Shown piece by piece: positions 42,140-51,486 of a stretch of DNA of 64,000 bases (its first letter is position 1; each line of letters opens with the position of its first letter). The DNA is from Chryseobacterium soli (GTDB lineage: Bacteria; Bacteroidota; Bacteroidia; Flavobacteriales; Weeksellaceae): NCBI RefSeq assembly GCF_000737705.1, contig NZ_JPRH01000002.1, positions 1-64,000 of the forward strand, read 5' to 3'. A program made the position numbers and the translations under genes. Under the pieces are notes generated by a model. The model was given only the letters and a program-made list of their open reading frames with translations. It ran no database searches and was not told the DNA's origin.

Positions 42140-44995
42140 ATGAACAAAATTATTTCTTCTTTTGCCGTCATTTTTTTAATGTCTGCACAAAGTTTTGCAC
42201 AGAATATTCCCGCGGATCCATCTGTGAAAATAGGTACACTTCCCAATGGAATGAAGTACTATATTAAAAAAAATACACTGCCGGAAAAGAAAGTGGATTT
42301 CCGTTTGGCTATCAATGCAGGATCTATTCTGGAAGATGAGAATCAGCGCGGACTTGCCCATTTCATGGAACACATGAACTTTAATGGGACTAAAAATTTT
42401 CCGGATAACAAATTAGTAGACTTTCTACAGTCTATCGGAGTAAAATTCGGGCAGCACCTTAATGCCTATACCAGCTTTGATGAAACGGTGTACATGCTTC
42501 CGGTTCCACTCGATAAACCCGGAAATCTGGATGCCGGATTAAAAGTAATGGAAGACTGGGCCTTCAATGCGACGCTTTCCGATGAGCAGATCAATAAAGA
42601 ACGGGGAGTTGTTCTGGAAGAGCTGCGATTAGGATTGGGAGCAGACAAAAGAATGGAAGATAAGTATTTACCTAAACTGTTATATAAATCTCAATATGCA
42701 GAAAGATTACCGATTGGTAAAAAAGAAGTTCTTCAGAATTTCAAACCGGATGTGATCAGAAAATTCCATCAGGATTGGTACAGACCGGATCTGATGGCCA
42801 TTGTGGTGGTAGGAGACATCAATGTGGATGAAGTAGAAAAGAAAATCAAAGATAACTTCAGCAAGTATAAAAATCCTTCAAAACCAAGGGAGAGAAAGAC
42901 TTTTGATCTTCCCAACCATAAAGAAACACTGGTAGCGATAGAAACAGATCCCGATGCGACCAATTCTATGGTACAGTTTATCATGAAAGATGCTGAAGCT
43001 TATACACCGGATGTTACGGTAGAGCAGTATAATCAGAGCATGGTGGAGAACATTGCCACAACCATGCTGAACAACAGGTTAAGAGAATTAATCAATTCAG
43101 CGAATCCACCGTTTACCTATGGTTCCGTGTATCATGGCGGTACCTATGCCAGAAGTAAAGAGGCCTTCCAGGGTTTTGCGATGGTAAAAGAGGGAAATCA
43201 GCTGAATGCCCTTAAAGTTTTGCTGGAAGAAGTGGAAAGAGCAAAAAGATTCGGATTTACCCAAACAGAGCTTGACAGAGCGAAATCCCAGGTGATGTCT
43301 AATCTTGAAAGATCTTACAATAACCGCAGTAAGACAGAAAGTGATATGCTGGTAGAGGAATATGTAAGAAACTTCCTGGAGCAGGAACCGATGCCGGGAA
43401 TTGCCTGGGAATATGAAGATGCAAAAAATTTCCTTCCTTCTATATCACTGGCCCAGACCAATGATGTTATTAAAAAGATGGTAAGAGACGACAGCAGGGT
43501 AATTGTACTTACAGGACCTAAAAAAGATAACGTTACCATGCCTACAGAAGCCATGGTGCTGAATACATTTGAAACTGTGAAAATGGCTGACCTTAAACCG
43601 TATGAAGAAAAAGCGACCATTAAAAATCTGGTAAAACCGTTTAAATCTGAAGGGAAAATCGCTAAAACAGAAACGGATGCCAAGCTGGGAACTACTACAT
43701 GGACTTTAAGCAACGGAGCAAAAGTTACTTTCAAGAAAACAGATTTTAAAGACGACGAAATTGTATTTACAGCAAGAAGTTTAGGAGGTAATTCCATTAT
43801 TCCGGATGCTGATTTTAATAAAACACAATTTGCATTCTCTGCATTATCGGAAGCAGGGGTAAACGGATTTTCAAAATCTGATCTTACCAACTATCTTGCT
43901 GGGAAACAGGTTTCTGTAAATCCATCAATCGGACCATTGTCAGAAGGTATTTCCGGGAAAACAACGCAGAAAGATCTGGGAACGGCTATGGAGCTTATTT
44001 ATGCCTATTTCACAGGATTGAACTACGATCCGGCAGCATTCAATGCCTATAAAGAAAAGCAGTCTGCCATGCTGAATAATTTAATGTCTAACCCGCAGTT
44101 TTACTTTTCGAGTGAACATGCAAAATTCATGAATCAGAAAAACCCGAGATTTATCGGACTGATTCCAATGGAAAAAGACTGGGCGAATACGGATTACAAA
44201 AAAGCATACGATATCTATAAAGAAAAATTTGCCAATGCAGGAAATTACCAGTTTTATTTTGTAGGAAATATTGATGAAGCCACTTTTAAAAATGAAGTTC
44301 TTCAATATATTGCAAGCCTTCCGTCAGCAGGAAAAACGACCACATTCAAAGATACGGGATACAGACAGGTAACGGGAGATTACACCAAAGTATACAAGAA
44401 AGGAAAAGATCCGAAGAGTTTGGTATCCATTACCTATAGCGGAGAAACTCCTTATGACGAAAAAGATGCGTTGGCTTTGTCTGCATTGGGTGAGGTGGCA
44501 ACTATTAAGGTGATTGAAAAATTGAGAGAAGATGAAAGCGGTATTTACGGTGGCGGCGCAAGAGGAGGAATGACTAAAATTCCTTACAGTGCCTACAATT
44601 TCAGCATCAGTTTCCCATGTGGCCCTGAGAATGCTGAAAAGCTAACGAAAAGCGCAATTACTGAACTTCAGAAATTAATTGATAAAGGTCCAGACCAGAA
44701 AGACCTTGATAAGTACAAAGAAGGGGAGTACAATGATAATAAAACCCATCTGAAGGATAATATGTTCTGGATGAATGGCCTGGCTAAAAACCAGCTGGAT
44801 GGAAGCGACAAATACGATATCCTGAACCATCAGGAGAAAGTAAAAGCACTTACCGTGAAAGATCTTCAGGATGTGGCGAAAAAGTACCTTACAAAAGGCA
44901 GAATAACTGCGACGCTGATGCCGGAAGATGGATGGGAAAATGCTAAAAAAGAAGACACCCAACCTGCTATTATTAAAGCAGGAGTTTCAAATTAA
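42140..44995 (+). CDS. M16 family zinc metallopeptidase (insulinase/pitrilysin-like)
   Basis: A 951-aa exported protease (signal peptide ending SFA-Q) with two M16 halves. The first half contains the inverted zinc motif HxxEH in GLAHFMEHMNFNGTKNFP (near residues 73-90) and the distal Glu in NKERGVVLEELRLG. The second half has the inactive M16 fold and the conserved arginine-tyrosine-type region (YGGGARGGMTKIPYSAYNFSISF). It acts in the periplasm or on the outer membrane on peptides. The single-chain form with both halves is the common one in Bacteroidota. It lies downstream of the LolA-like gene but behind that gene's terminator. Confidence 0.92.
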   Translation: MNKIISSFAVIFLMSAQSFAQNIPADPSVKIGTLPNGMKYYIKKNTLPEKKVDFRLAINAGSILEDENQRGLAHFMEHMNFNGTKNFPDNKLVDFLQSIGVKFGQHLNAYTSFDETVYMLPVPLDKPGNLDAGLKVMEDWAFNATLSDEQINKERGVVLEELRLGLGADKRMEDKYLPKLLYKSQYAERLPIGKKEVLQNFKPDVIRKFHQDWYRPDLMAIVVVGDINVDEVEKKIKDNFSKYKNPSKPRERKTFDLPNHKETLVAIETDPDATNSMVQFIMKDAEAYTPDVTVEQYNQSMVENIATTMLNNRLRELINSANPPFTYGSVYHGGTYARSKEAFQGFAMVKEGNQLNALKVLLEEVERAKRFGFTQTELDRAKSQVMSNLERSYNNRSKTESDMLVEEYVRNFLEQEPMPGIAWEYEDAKNFLPSISLAQTNDVIKKMVRDDSRVIVLTGPKKDNVTMPTEAMVLNTFETVKMADLKPYEEKATIKNLVKPFKSEGKIAKTETDAKLGTTTWTLSNGAKVTFKKTDFKDDEIVFTARSLGGNSIIPDADFNKTQFAFSALSEAGVNGFSKSDLTNYLAGKQVSVNPSIGPLSEGISGKTTQKDLGTAMELIYAYFTGLNYDPAAFNAYKEKQSAMLNNLMSNPQFYFSSEHAKFMNQKNPRFIGLIPMEKDWANTDYKKAYDIYKEKFANAGNYQFYFVGNIDEATFKNEVLQYIASLPSAGKTTTFKDTGYRQVTGDYTKVYKKGKDPKSLVSITYSGETPYDEKDALALSALGEVATIKVIEKLREDESGIYGGGARGGMTKIPYSAYNFSISFPCGPENAEKLTKSAITELQKLIDKGPDQKDLDKYKEGEYNDNKTHLKDNMFWMNGLAKNQLDGSDKYDILNHQEKVKALTVKDLQDVAKKYLTKGRITATLMPEDGWENAKKEDTQPAIIKAGVSN

Positions 44996-45013
44996 GTATA
45001 TATAATTCCAAAT

Positions 45014-45048
45014 AAAAACCGCAGACTGTTATGGTCTGCGGTTTTTAT
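45014..45048. terminator. Bidirectional terminator between the M16 and DUF3109 genes
   Basis: AAAAACCGCAGAC / GTCTGCGGTTTTT between convergent genes, with A and T runs on the two sides. Confidence 0.9.
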
Positions 45049-45049
45049 T

Positions 45050-45634
45050 TTAATTTCCGTATTCTTTTTTCCATTCCTCGGCTGCATCAGTCAGCACACC
45101 GTAGAATTCTTCACCATACTTTCTTATCAAAGGTGTTTTCAGGAATTTATACACCGGAACCTGAAGTTCTTTTCCTAGCGTACATGCATCGCTGCAAACA
45201 TTCCACTCATGATAGTTCAGAGCTGTAAAAGAAGAGTATTCCGTAATACGGATCGGATACAGATGGCATGAGATCGGCTTCTGCCACGTGATTGCTCCGT
45301 CTTCGTAAGCTTTTTCAATACCACATTTCGTAATACCTCTTTCATCGAAAGTTACATAAGCACACTCACGATCTTCCACCATGGGCGTTACATACATTCC
45401 GTCTGAAGGATCAGTTGTCCATGTCCCCTGTTCTTCAAGAGCCTTGACGCCTTCCTCAGTAAGATAAGGCTTAATTTTATCGAAAATACTATCTAAAATC
45501 TCAAGTTCGTCTTTATCTAACGGAGCACCTACATCTCCTTCCACACAACATGCACCCTTACATTTCGTAAGGTTGCAAACAAATTCTTCGGAAAATATTT
45601 CCTCAGAAATCAATTTATCGTCTATCTGAATCAT
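45050..45634 (-). CDS. DUF3109 family cysteine-cluster protein
   Basis: A 194-aa cytoplasmic protein with a set of conserved cysteines that probably hold an iron-sulfur or zinc centre: CNLTKCKGACCVEGDVGAPL near residues 21-40, later RECAYV, TKCGIEKAYEDG, ISCHLYPIRI and VCSDACTLG. This order (C-x(3)-C-x(3)-CC, C, C, C-x-LYP, C-x(3)-C) is that of the DUF3109/YkgJ-like families. No function is known. It begins 6 bp after the DUF6427 membrane protein gene on the same strand and is almost certainly co-transcribed with it. Confidence 0.85.
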   Translation of the reverse strand: MIQIDDKLISEEIFSEEFVCNLTKCKGACCVEGDVGAPLDKDELEILDSIFDKIKPYLTEEGVKALEEQGTWTTDPSDGMYVTPMVEDRECAYVTFDERGITKCGIEKAYEDGAITWQKPISCHLYPIRITEYSSFTALNYHEWNVCSDACTLGKELQVPVYKFLKTPLIRKYGEEFYGVLTDAAEEWKKEYGN

Positions 45635-45640
45635 AATTTT

Positions 45641-46546
45641 TTAAAATAAATCAAAATAAGTACCTGCTTTAAAGGTCACTAAACTAACAATAATAAGCCA
45701 TAAGCTTACCTCCTGCATCCAGTACTTAGGCAGAAACCGCAGCATTCTGCTTAAAATAATACTGACCGGAAAGGCTAAAAGCAATAAATACTCATAGCTC
45801 ATATTCATATATAAAATAATGCTCACCAGCTGAGCTACTGAAAAAACAAGCAGGAACGTATACTTATATCTGCTTACCGGACTTTTCTTATTGTAATTTT
45901 TAAAATGATCATATACCGCATAGATAAGCATCAACACAATAGGAATCAAAGGAAATAAATCCGTATAATCCGTTACCAGTTTCATTTTTCTGAATGGGAA
46001 ATAATCGATATTCCACGAAGTAAACCCAAAGAAAAACATGAGGGCAAAATAACTGAATGCAATCAAAACAGTTCCTAAAATAAACCTGAACAAATTCAAA
46101 CTGATTTTTTCCGAGGTAGCAATCACGTGAATAATCACAAAAACAGCCATGGGCCAGGTGGTAGGCAGAAAAATAAAATTTAATGCCACAATAGCTCCTA
46201 CCAACACGTACGATTTTTTCCTGATATCTTCATCGGCACTTGTCAGCAGCATCAGCAGGAAAGAATTTGTAAGAAGAGAAACCGCAATACCGATATCTAA
46301 ATTTCCGGGATACAGCCCAAAAATAAGAAAGGTATACAGGAATAAAGGCAGATGGGTCTGATAATTAAGCGCGATGCTGTGAAAACAGAAATATCCCAAC
46401 GCAATTCCCAAAAATGTTATTCCGGCAACAATTGCTTCATACGTATTGAAATTCAGTATGTTAAATATTATTACTACTAAAAGAAGAAAACCAATATAAA
46501 CAGGAATTGAAAAAATATTGCTTTCTTTTGAAAGTAATTTAAACAT
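45641..46546 (-). CDS. DUF6427-type polytopic membrane protein
   Basis: A 301-aa integral membrane protein with about nine to ten hydrophobic helices and short loops (for example GFLLLVVIIFNILNF, GITFLGIALGYFCFHSIAL, FLLVFSVAQLVSIILYMNMSY). Its start, MFKLLSKESNIFSIPVYIG, is characteristic of a conserved Flavobacteriia family (DUF6427). No catalytic motif is seen and the function is unknown. It is divergent from the DUF6341 small membrane protein, and the DUF3109 gene follows directly. Confidence 0.75.
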   Translation of the reverse strand: MFKLLSKESNIFSIPVYIGFLLLVVIIFNILNFNTYEAIVAGITFLGIALGYFCFHSIALNYQTHLPLFLYTFLIFGLYPGNLDIGIAVSLLTNSFLLMLLTSADEDIRKKSYVLVGAIVALNFIFLPTTWPMAVFVIIHVIATSEKISLNLFRFILGTVLIAFSYFALMFFFGFTSWNIDYFPFRKMKLVTDYTDLFPLIPIVLMLIYAVYDHFKNYNKKSPVSRYKYTFLLVFSVAQLVSIILYMNMSYEYLLLLAFPVSIILSRMLRFLPKYWMQEVSLWLIIVSLVTFKAGTYFDLF

Positions 46547-46552
46547 TTTTTA

Positions 46553-46560
46553 TAAATTTG
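46553..46560 (+). promoter_or_regulatory. DUF6341 gene promoter -7 box
   Basis: TAAATTTG, 28 nt before the start codon, within the 42-bp spacer to the divergent DUF6427 gene. Confidence 0.6.
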
Positions 46561-46588
46561 TACAAAGTTAATTTAAAAAAGGAAAATA

Positions 46589-46822
46589 ATGACGTCTTTC
46601 TGGTTATTCTTAAGTAAAGTTTTCAAGTGGACCTTCGGGTTTTTTGAGACATTTGGAAATGTTTTAAACTGGATATTGTTCACCGTCTGCTGTGTAATGT
46701 TCATCTATTGGTGCTATGTATTGGTAGTAGGTCTTGGCGGAAATAAAGATAAGGACTATTTCTCTCCTACAGAAGGGAAGAATCCATATTATGATCCTGA
46801 AATTTATAAAAAAGAAGGTTAA
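46589..46822 (+). CDS. DUF6341-type small membrane protein
   Basis: A 77-aa protein with two hydrophobic stretches (WLFLSKVFKWTFGFFETFGNVLNWILFTVC and VMFIYWCYVLVVGLGG) and a hydrophilic tail with a conserved-looking FSPTEGKNPYYDPEIY. This matches a small family (DUF6341) that in Flavobacteriia sits next to the DUF6427 gene, as it does here in divergent arrangement. A joint membrane function is plausible; none is known. Confidence 0.75.
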   Translation: MTSFWLFLSKVFKWTFGFFETFGNVLNWILFTVCCVMFIYWCYVLVVGLGGNKDKDYFSPTEGKNPYYDPEIYKKEG

Positions 46823-46839
46823 TTAATTGGTTATATAGT

Positions 46840-46878
46840 AAAAAACCGATCAGACTTTATGTTTGATCGGTTTTTTTA
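46840..46878. terminator. Bidirectional terminator between the DUF6341 and USP genes
   Basis: AAAAAACCGATCA / TGATCGGTTTTTT, loop about 10 nt, between convergent genes. Confidence 0.9.
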
Positions 46879-46903
46879 TAATAACGATTAAAATTTAATT
46901 TCC

Positions 46904-47341
46904 TTAATCATGGATGGGAAGTACAAGAACAGGAATGCTGGAATCTTTTGTAATTCCTTTGGTTAAGCTTCCTACAAATACATCATAAATTCCACTTCTT
47001 CCGTGGGAACCCATCACAATATAATCAGCATTTTTGGAACCGGCATATTCCAGAATGATGTCTTTGGCAATGCCTTGTTTCAGAAGATGCTCACAGTCTA
47101 TATCCTGCGAAATAATCTGTTGCTCAATTTTATTAAGCTGAACCAGCTCATTTCTGATTTCGTTCTCTTCAACCTCTGGGAAATACTGGAACCCCATATC
47201 GCCGATAGCGAATCCAATATCGGAAGGAGCAACATGGATGAGGAAAATTTTACCATTAAGTTGTTTTGCGAACTTAACGGCGCCCTCTATAAGCTGCTCA
47301 GTTTTGTCCCCAAAATCTACGGGCACTACAATATTTATCAT
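46904..47341 (-). CDS. Universal stress protein (UspA family)
   Basis: A 145-aa single-domain USP. The N-terminal strand (IVVPVDFGDKTEQLIEGAVKFA) and the C-terminal ATP-binding loop of the form Gxx-G-x(9)-GS (VMGSHGRSGIYDVFVGSLTKGI) are both present, so it belongs to the ATP-binding subtype. Members help survival under starvation or redox stress by unknown means. It is monocistronic. Confidence 0.9.
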   Translation of the reverse strand: MINIVVPVDFGDKTEQLIEGAVKFAKQLNGKIFLIHVAPSDIGFAIGDMGFQYFPEVEENEIRNELVQLNKIEQQIISQDIDCEHLLKQGIAKDIILEYAGSKNADYIVMGSHGRSGIYDVFVGSLTKGITKDSSIPVLVLPIHD

Positions 47342-47730
47342 AACCTTTTAATTTTGCTATTTAAAGATAAGAAAAAAATGACAAAGTTTATGTTAAATAA
47401 CTTATAATATTAATCATCAATGGCCCTATTAATGGTGTGCCAGTAATCAAAAACGGCAATTCTACAACATACATTTTTCCAACTTAGCCCACTTAATTAA
47501 GGATAATAGATCGTATACTATTTCTTAGATTCTTTTTATTGAAATTTAATTGCCTGCTGATTGTCGATAGTTTAGAGAATTTTAATGGATTTCATTAAAT
47601 TATTGGTTGTTTTGACTGCGATATGGTGTCATCATGTTTAGCTGACTAATTTAATTTTTTTTTAATCATAATGAATCAACTTGCTTCCTGATTTTCATTT
47701 AATTTGTTTTATGATTGAATTTTTTAAGTA
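47342..47730. other. A/T-rich intergenic region between USP and VirK-like genes
   Basis: The 389 bp separate divergent genes. No open frame of note and no strong hairpin is seen. A TTAATTTG box near 47700 could be the -7 element of the VirK-like gene. The remainder appears featureless. Confidence 0.4.
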
Positions 47731-48675
47731 ATGTTTAAAGCTAGCGTAAAAGCATGGAAGTTTGCAGAAACTGCATTCAGTAATGAGAGACAAAAGTATA
47801 AGCGTAAACAGCAATATAAAAGTTTTGTATTAACATTGCTTAACCGTAAACCTTCCAGATATTGGTTTGAAATTTTAGAAAGTGACAGATATAGAGAAGT
47901 TCTTTCTCAAAGACCCCGTCTTTTTTTAAAACCTTTTAAGGTGTATCTTTCCACTCAATATTCCATCCGTCAAAGAATAAAAATCATTTGCGATACCTAT
48001 GATTTTATATACGATAAGCAGATTGAAAAAATAATCCGGGGCGAAGATCATCTGGTTTGTGAGTTTGCCTTGAAAAACGGATTGCCGGCGAAGTTGATGA
48101 TTGGCTATAATGATCGATACAGAAAAGAAGGTGAATTGGTGTTGTCTCTGGTAATTGATCACCTTGATGGTAATGTAGCTTCCCTATCTTTTTCTGTGGA
48201 AAAAAATGAAAATAATAAATGGCTGTGTAGAATTGGTTGCCTGCAGGGTAGGCCTGTTGTAAATGGAGTTTACGTTACAAAAGAAGCTCAGAAATTGATG
48301 AATGGAATACGACCCAAGGCTTTTTTGATCGAAATGTTGCAAGAGTTTTGTAAAACGCTTGATATACCATCTATTAATGCTGTAGGAGGGAAATGCCAGG
48401 CCCAAAACAGAAAACATTTTATTCATATTCCTTTTCTGCATACAATTCCTTTTTCTTATAACGACTTTTGGGAAGAAATGGGAGGGCAGGATCTGGGAAA
48501 TAATTGGTACATGCTACCATCTGGAACTTCTAGAAAAGAGATAGCTGATATAAAATCAGAAAAAAGATCTTCCTACAAAAAAAGATATATACTTATTGAT
48601 TCCGTAAAGGATAATTTGCGTGATTATTTGAAAAATAATACCTGTAAAGCAGAAAGCAGTCCTGAAGTCTTATAA
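47731..48675 (+). CDS. VirK/YbjX (DUF535) family protein
   Basis: A 314-aa cytoplasmic protein of the DUF535 family. Recognisable parts are the KPSRYWFEILESDRYREVLSQRPRLFLKPFKVYLS segment and the central beta-rich block with LCRIGCLQGRPVVNG near residues 165-180, followed by IPSINAVGGKCQAQNRKHF. Family members are linked to virulence, peptide resistance and membrane adaptation in Gram-negative bacteria; the biochemistry is unknown. Its terminator hairpin begins inside the last codons. It stands alone, with long A/T-rich DNA upstream. Confidence 0.82.
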   Translation: MFKASVKAWKFAETAFSNERQKYKRKQQYKSFVLTLLNRKPSRYWFEILESDRYREVLSQRPRLFLKPFKVYLSTQYSIRQRIKIICDTYDFIYDKQIEKIIRGEDHLVCEFALKNGLPAKLMIGYNDRYRKEGELVLSLVIDHLDGNVASLSFSVEKNENNKWLCRIGCLQGRPVVNGVYVTKEAQKLMNGIRPKAFLIEMLQEFCKTLDIPSINAVGGKCQAQNRKHFIHIPFLHTIPFSYNDFWEEMGGQDLGNNWYMLPSGTSRKEIADIKSEKRSSYKKRYILIDSVKDNLRDYLKNNTCKAESSPEVL

Positions 48676-48697
48676 TAGGACTGCTTCACTTTATTTA
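48654..48697 (+). terminator. Terminator overlapping the end of the VirK-like gene
   Basis: AAGCAGTCCT (48654-48663, inside the coding sequence) pairs with AGGACTGCTT (48677-48686). The stop codon lies in the loop. The following T tract is interrupted. Confidence 0.6.
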
Positions 48698-48702
48698 TGT
48701 TT

Positions 48703-49308
48703 TTATAATATTCTGATATCAATCACTTTTTCGTCCCCAAGATAAGCTTCCAGAATATCATTTTCATGTACTTTGCCGACCCCTTTTGGAGTTCCTGTGA
48801 AAATAAGATCACCTACTCTCAGAGTAAAGTACTGTGAAACAAAAGCAATGATATCATCACAACTGAAGATCATGTCTTTGCTGTTGCCATCCTGAACTTT
48901 CTCTTTATTTTGTAATAATGAAAACTGAAGCTCTTCCAGATTATAATTTTCTTTCTTGAAAAAATTGCTTACCACAGCAGAACCATCAAAAGCCTTGGAA
49001 AGCTCCCACGGAAGCCCTTTAGACTTTAAATCACTTTGAAGATCTCTCGCCGTAAAATCAATTCCTAAACCAATTTCTTCATAATGTTTGCCGGCAGCTT
49101 CTTTCTGGATGTATTTTCCGCCTTTTGAAATTTTTACCACCACTTCCAGCTCATAATGCACATCATCAGAAAATTCCGGAATGTAAAAATCATTTCCTTT
49201 TAAAACGGCTGTATCAGGTTTCATGAAAATCACAGGTTTGTCTGGGATTTCATTTCCTAACTCTTTGGCATGTTCACTGTAATTTCTTCCTATGCAGATA
49301 ATTTTCAT
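48703..49308 (-). CDS. Fumarylacetoacetate hydrolase family protein
   Basis: A 201-aa single-domain FAH enzyme. The metal-binding acidic residues are seen in YELEVVVKI (ExE near residues 52-54) and in the GIDFTARDLQ block (Asp), and the C-terminal LIFTGTPKGVG is the family signature. Members include acylpyruvases and oxaloacetate decarboxylases; the small size fits acylpyruvate hydrolase or oxaloacetate decarboxylase (FAHD1-like). The substrate is not determined. It is monocistronic. Confidence 0.88.
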   Translation of the reverse strand: MKIICIGRNYSEHAKELGNEIPDKPVIFMKPDTAVLKGNDFYIPEFSDDVHYELEVVVKISKGGKYIQKEAAGKHYEEIGLGIDFTARDLQSDLKSKGLPWELSKAFDGSAVVSNFFKKENYNLEELQFSLLQNKEKVQDGNSKDMIFSCDDIIAFVSQYFTLRVGDLIFTGTPKGVGKVHENDILEAYLGDEKVIDIRIL

Positions 49309-49330
49309 AATTCTGTTGTTATTTATTTTT

Positions 49331-49365
49331 TGTCATTGCGAGGAGTAAAGCGACGAAGCAATCTT
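49331..49365. repeat. Bacteroidota REP-type element
   Basis: The stretch starting TGTCATTGCGAGGAGTAAA and ending CGACGAAGCAATCT is an imperfect inverted repeat (ATTGC / GCAAT arms) found in many copies in the genomes of diverse Bacteroidota. It stands alone between two minus-strand genes. Confidence 0.65.
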
Positions 49366-49447
49366 AGTTTATAGACAATGATAAGTCACCTTATCTTATA
49401 TGAATGTTTTGTTTACTTAGGTATTAAGGAAACAATTTTCATCTCAT

Positions 49448-49846
49448 CTAACGTGTAAACTCATTACCACAATAGTAGCAGATAAACTTATGGCTTGTCA
49501 GAATAGAAATTCCGAAAAAACTTGTAGCACTGTCATCCCTGTAAATATGATTGGAGTTGCATTTTGGACATACAAAATCAAACTCAGGATCTTCAATCGT
49601 ATGCTCTACTTCCAAGGAAAATTGTTCGTTGTCCTTATAATCCTGTAAAACCGCATTGGCTTTTTCAGTGTCTTCCTCAAAAACCTGAAGCTGAATACCA
49701 CCTACAGCCTGGGAAAGCAGCCAGTCGGACTGGATAAGCTGTTCATTGGCGATAAAGCTATTGACACCGTTTTCAGCCAGGATCTGTTTGTCTCTGTTGG
49801 CCTCAAGAGCAGTTTCGTAGAATTTAAAACGAACTAATTTCGACAT
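49448..49846 (-). CDS. DUF2007-domain protein with C-terminal zinc ribbon
   Basis: I place the start at the Met at 49846 (132 aa). The longer frame would run into the exonuclease gene. The N-terminal 70 residues (LVRFKFYETALEANRDKQILAENGVNSFIANE ... GIQLQVFEEDTEKANAVLQ) match the DUF2007 putative signal-transducing fold related to the ACT-like/PII shape. The C-terminal part has two CxxC pairs (FVCPKCNSNHIY and FICYYCGNEF) forming a zinc ribbon. It begins 4 bp after the exonuclease stop codon and is probably translated from the same mRNA. The function is unknown. Confidence 0.8.
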   Translation of the reverse strand: MSKLVRFKFYETALEANRDKQILAENGVNSFIANEQLIQSDWLLSQAVGGIQLQVFEEDTEKANAVLQDYKDNEQFSLEVEHTIEDPEFDFVCPKCNSNHIYRDDSATSFFGISILTSHKFICYYCGNEFTR

Positions 49847-49850
49847 TTTT

Positions 49851-50615
49851 TTAAAATTTACTTGACAATTGAATCTTTGTGAAGACTTTCTTCGTATAAA
49901 GTGGGAAATCAGCATTCTGAAGCCATCCAAAATAACCTAAATCCTTCTGAAATACAGCTTTTACTACCTGTCCCTTATATTTTCCAAAATTGAACACCTC
50001 TTCCATCTTTTCATTATAACCGATAAGCCCGGCAAGATCAGCATTCTTGTTATGGAAGGTAAACTCACTTAAAGCAGCAATTTCATTAGGAAGATCATCA
50101 TATTTACCCACCTGTGCATCCAGCACATCAAAAGTAGCCATTACATCAGCCTCTGCGGAATGTGCGTTTTCCAGTATTTTTCCACAGTAAAACTGATAGG
50201 CTGCCCCAAGATTTCTGGGTTCCTTTTTATGAAAGATTGTCTGAGCATCCACTAACTTGAATTTGCTTAGATCAAAATCCATACCTACTCTTAAAAGTTC
50301 TTCAGCCAATAACGGAACATCAAACCTGTTGGAATTGAAACCTCCCAAATCAGCCCCTGCAATCATCTCCATCACTTTGGAAGCGATATCTTTAAAGGTA
50401 GGAGCATCTTTTATATCTTCATCATAAATTCCGTGGATCTCACTGGTTTCTTTAGGAATCGGCATTTCCGGGTTGATGCGCCATGTTTTGCTTTCTCTCG
50501 AAGCATCAGGGTTCACCTTTAAGATGCAGATTTCAACAATCCTGTCTTTTCCAATGTTTGTTCCGGTGGTTTCCAGATCAAAAATACAGAGCGGTTTATA
50601 TAATTTTAAGTTCAT
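49851..50615 (-). CDS. DnaQ-like 3'-5' exonuclease with a DUF3820-type tail
   Basis: A 254-aa protein. Residues 1-180 form a DEDD exonuclease domain: ExoI motif FDLETTG near residue 10, ExoII in GFNSNRFDVPLL, ExoIII in HSAEADVMATFDVL (DEDDh type with His before the last acidic residue). The C-terminal 60 residues (FNFGKYKGQVVKAVFQKDLGYFGWLQNADFP) resemble the DUF3820 domain that often follows such exonucleases in Bacteroidota. It probably acts in DNA repair or proofreading, or in RNA trimming. The DUF2007 gene follows directly. Confidence 0.9.
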   Translation of the reverse strand: MNLKLYKPLCIFDLETTGTNIGKDRIVEICILKVNPDASRESKTWRINPEMPIPKETSEIHGIYDEDIKDAPTFKDIASKVMEMIAGADLGGFNSNRFDVPLLAEELLRVGMDFDLSKFKLVDAQTIFHKKEPRNLGAAYQFYCGKILENAHSAEADVMATFDVLDAQVGKYDDLPNEIAALSEFTFHNKNADLAGLIGYNEKMEEVFNFGKYKGQVVKAVFQKDLGYFGWLQNADFPLYTKKVFTKIQLSSKF

Positions 50616-50698
50616 TTTTTTAATTTTTATAATTTGATTGTCAGCGGATGGACAAAGTCTAACGCTGAAATATAATATCGGGGTTTATTAAATGAAAT

Positions 50699-51409
50699 TT
50701 ATCCAAGTTGTTTTTGAAACACCAATGATACCAGAATATAATAAATAACAAGCATCGGGATTCCTACAATCTGGAATATCGCTAAAATGGCAATTCCACC
50801 AATAACTAATACAGCTTTCGGATAATTATCTTTCAGTTTTTTGGATTTGAATTTCATAGCCATCATTTTTATCGGACTTATTAAAAGCCATGAAGTAAGG
50901 ATGGTTAAGAGTACCAATAATAATGGGCTTTCAAACAGAAAACTGAATGCATTCGTTTCTTTAAATGCATAATATAATCCGAATAATAAAACCGTATTGG
51001 TAGGCGTATTCAACCCTTTAAAATAATAGCGCTGCTCTTCATCGAGGTTAAAAATAGCAAGTCTCAGGCAGGAAAAAACTGTCACCAGAAGACCAATGTA
51101 TTTGATCTCAAAAGGGAAGTGTAATCCAAGAAGCTCATTTCCAGGGCCTAATGCGGCATACATCGTAAGTCCGGGAATCAACCCAAAACTCACCATGTCG
51201 GCAAGAGAATCGAGCTGGAGCCCGAGGTTTGAATTAGAATGAACAGCTCTTGCTACAAATCCATCAAAAAAATCAAAGATAGAAGAGAGGATAAGACAGA
51301 TAGCAGTCGTTTGATAATCACCTAAAATAAGATGGATCGCCCCAACACATCCGGAAAATAAATTCCCGAGGGTGAGCAAATTGGCAAGATTATTTTTTAT
51401 GAAATTCAT
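50699..51409 (-). CDS. pssA: CDP-diacylglycerol-serine O-phosphatidyltransferase
   Basis: Makes phosphatidylserine, the precursor of phosphatidylethanolamine, in the inner membrane. The CDP-alcohol phosphatidyltransferase signature is complete: D-FF-DG-FV-AR-(8)-G-LQL-D-SLA-D (within residues about 45-70 of the 236-aa protein). Several membrane helices follow. I choose the start at 51409 (MNFIKNN) instead of 51433 because a -7 box (TATTTTTG, minus strand, 51415-51422) lies only 5 nt upstream, so transcription would start after the longer start codon. It is divergent from the LTA-synthase-like gene. Confidence 0.92.
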   Translation of the reverse strand: MNFIKNNLANLLTLGNLFSGCVGAIHLILGDYQTTAICLILSSIFDFFDGFVARAVHSNSNLGLQLDSLADMVSFGLIPGLTMYAALGPGNELLGLHFPFEIKYIGLLVTVFSCLRLAIFNLDEEQRYYFKGLNTPTNTVLLFGLYYAFKETNAFSFLFESPLLLVLLTILTSWLLISPIKMMAMKFKSKKLKDNYPKAVLVIGGIAILAIFQIVGIPMLVIYYILVSLVFQKQLG

Positions 51410-51414
51410 GGCAA

Positions 51415-51422
51415 CAAAAATA
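51415..51422 (-). promoter_or_regulatory. pssA promoter -7 box
   Basis: TATTTTTG on the minus strand, 5 nt before the pssA ATG; it decides the start and predicts a leaderless or nearly leaderless mRNA. Confidence 0.6.
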
Positions 51423-51486
51423 CAGTTTTTCAAAATTTTATCCTGAAATATTATGAAGGAAAAAATACATTAATATCATTTTGATG

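Noticed and set aside
45031..45228. Plus-strand frame of 65 codons after the M16 gene
   Set aside because: It overlaps a terminator and the DUF3109 gene on the other strand.
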